NCBI GenBank assembly: GCA_019155185.1
Contig: CM032805.1
Location: 2,722,239-2,786,238, forward strand
DNA: 64,000 nucleotides
Origin: Beaufortia kweichowensis
Lineage: Eukaryota; Chordata; Actinopteri; Cypriniformes; Gastromyzontidae
Reading direction: 5' to 3'
The position numbers were made by a program, and so were the translations under genes. Positions 63,433 through 64,000 of this stretch are shown here, one piece after another. The notes below the pieces were generated by a model, which did not search any database, was not told where the DNA came from, and was given only the letters and a program-made list of their open reading frames with translations. Positions within the stretch are counted from its first letter, which is position 1. The number at the start of each line of letters is the position of its first letter.

Positions 63433-64000
63433 TACCAGAGGTTATGGCTAAAGCAATTTAACAATGTCGCTCCCGCTTACTATTATTAAAAGGTATCCAT
63501 GTAGCCCCATACAATCGCCTATATAATGCAATTGCATAACAACTTAGTTAAAGTTAAGTAATTTGGATAACCAGACGTTATGGCTAAAGCAATTTAACAA
63601 TGTAGCTCCCGCTTACTATTACTAAAAGGTACCCATGTAGCCCCATACAATCGCCTATATAATGCAATTGCATAACAACTTAGTTAAAGTTAAGTAATTT
63701 GGATAACCAGAGGTTATGGCTAAAGCAATTTAACAATGTAGCTCCCGCTTACTATTACTAAAAGGTACCCATGTAGCCCCATACAATCGCCTATATAACA
63801 ACTTAGTTCAAGGCTCAGATAATAATCAGAGGTTATGGCCAGCACCGTAAGGGATTTCATCTGACCCCATATAGTTATTAACATAACTACATAACAACTT
63901 AATCAAAACCGAGACAATGATCAGAGGTTATGACTACCACTATGATAGCCCCATATAGTGAATGCAATTGCATAAAAACTTAGTAAAAGTAATTTAGATA
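63433..64000. repeat. Tandem satellite, unit about 136 bp
   Basis: Copies of a unit containing 'gttatggctaaagcaattta', 'tagccccatacaatcgccta' and 'aattgcataacaacttagtt' start at 63441, 63577, 63713, 63832 and 63927. The first two spacings are 136 bp; later units are shortened to 119 and 95 bp by loss of internal parts. The array reaches the window edge and probably continues. It lies in a mthfd1 intron. Confidence 0.9.

Noticed and set aside
1..64000. CRISPR arrays, operons, tRNA and rRNA genes
   Set aside because: No direct-repeat/spacer pattern, no cloverleaf with A and B boxes, and no rRNA-like block was noticed; the sequence is vertebrate nuclear DNA.

Overview
The window looks like teleost nuclear DNA. 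Genes are split into short exons with GT/AG introns, the background is AT-rich, and the interspersed repeats are typical of fish (Tc1/mariner, hAT and other miniature elements, a LINE scrap, satellite). The gonadotropin alpha-chain sequence resembles ostariophysan fish (cypriniform or relative); I cannot name the species from sequence alone. Five protein-coding genes can be assembled exon by exon. They are a 5' part of znf292 (minus, 1571-9000), complete cga (plus, 12870-13415), complete fcf1 (minus, 16519-20565), complete arel1 (plus, 21446-36280) and most of mthfd1 (plus, from 41237 and running off the right edge; last exon seen ends at 62734). There is no sign of bacterial genes, CRISPR, rRNA or tRNA. 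Layout: znf292 and cga are divergent and about 3.6 kb apart, as I recall for their human orthologues on 6q. fcf1 and arel1 are head to head with under 0.9 kb between start codons, also a conserved pair (human 14q24). About 5 kb of mostly gene-free DNA separates arel1 from mthfd1. The window therefore joins a 6q-type block to a 14q-type block. Roles: ZNF292 is a zinc-finger transcription factor, CGA the shared alpha chain of pituitary glycoprotein hormones, FCF1 a nucleolar pre-rRNA processing factor, AREL1 a HECT ubiquitin ligase that restrains apoptosis, and MTHFD1 the cytosolic trifunctional folate enzyme. Apart from local synteny they do not form a pathway. Points most worth a second look: (1) mthfd1 exon 2 carries one extra base compared with the length needed for frame, while the other 22 visible exons join in frame; (2) the arel1 reading frame extends 198 codons upstream of the start I know for human AREL1, with two SAM-like segments and an extra membrane segment, preceded by two short upstream ORFs; (3) a 148-codon open frame lies antisense in a znf292 intron; (4) a hAT-type miniature element at 52.5-53.0 kb contains four consecutive near-perfect hairpins; (5) a roughly 136-bp tandem repeat closes the window, with similar sequence near 55.7 kb.
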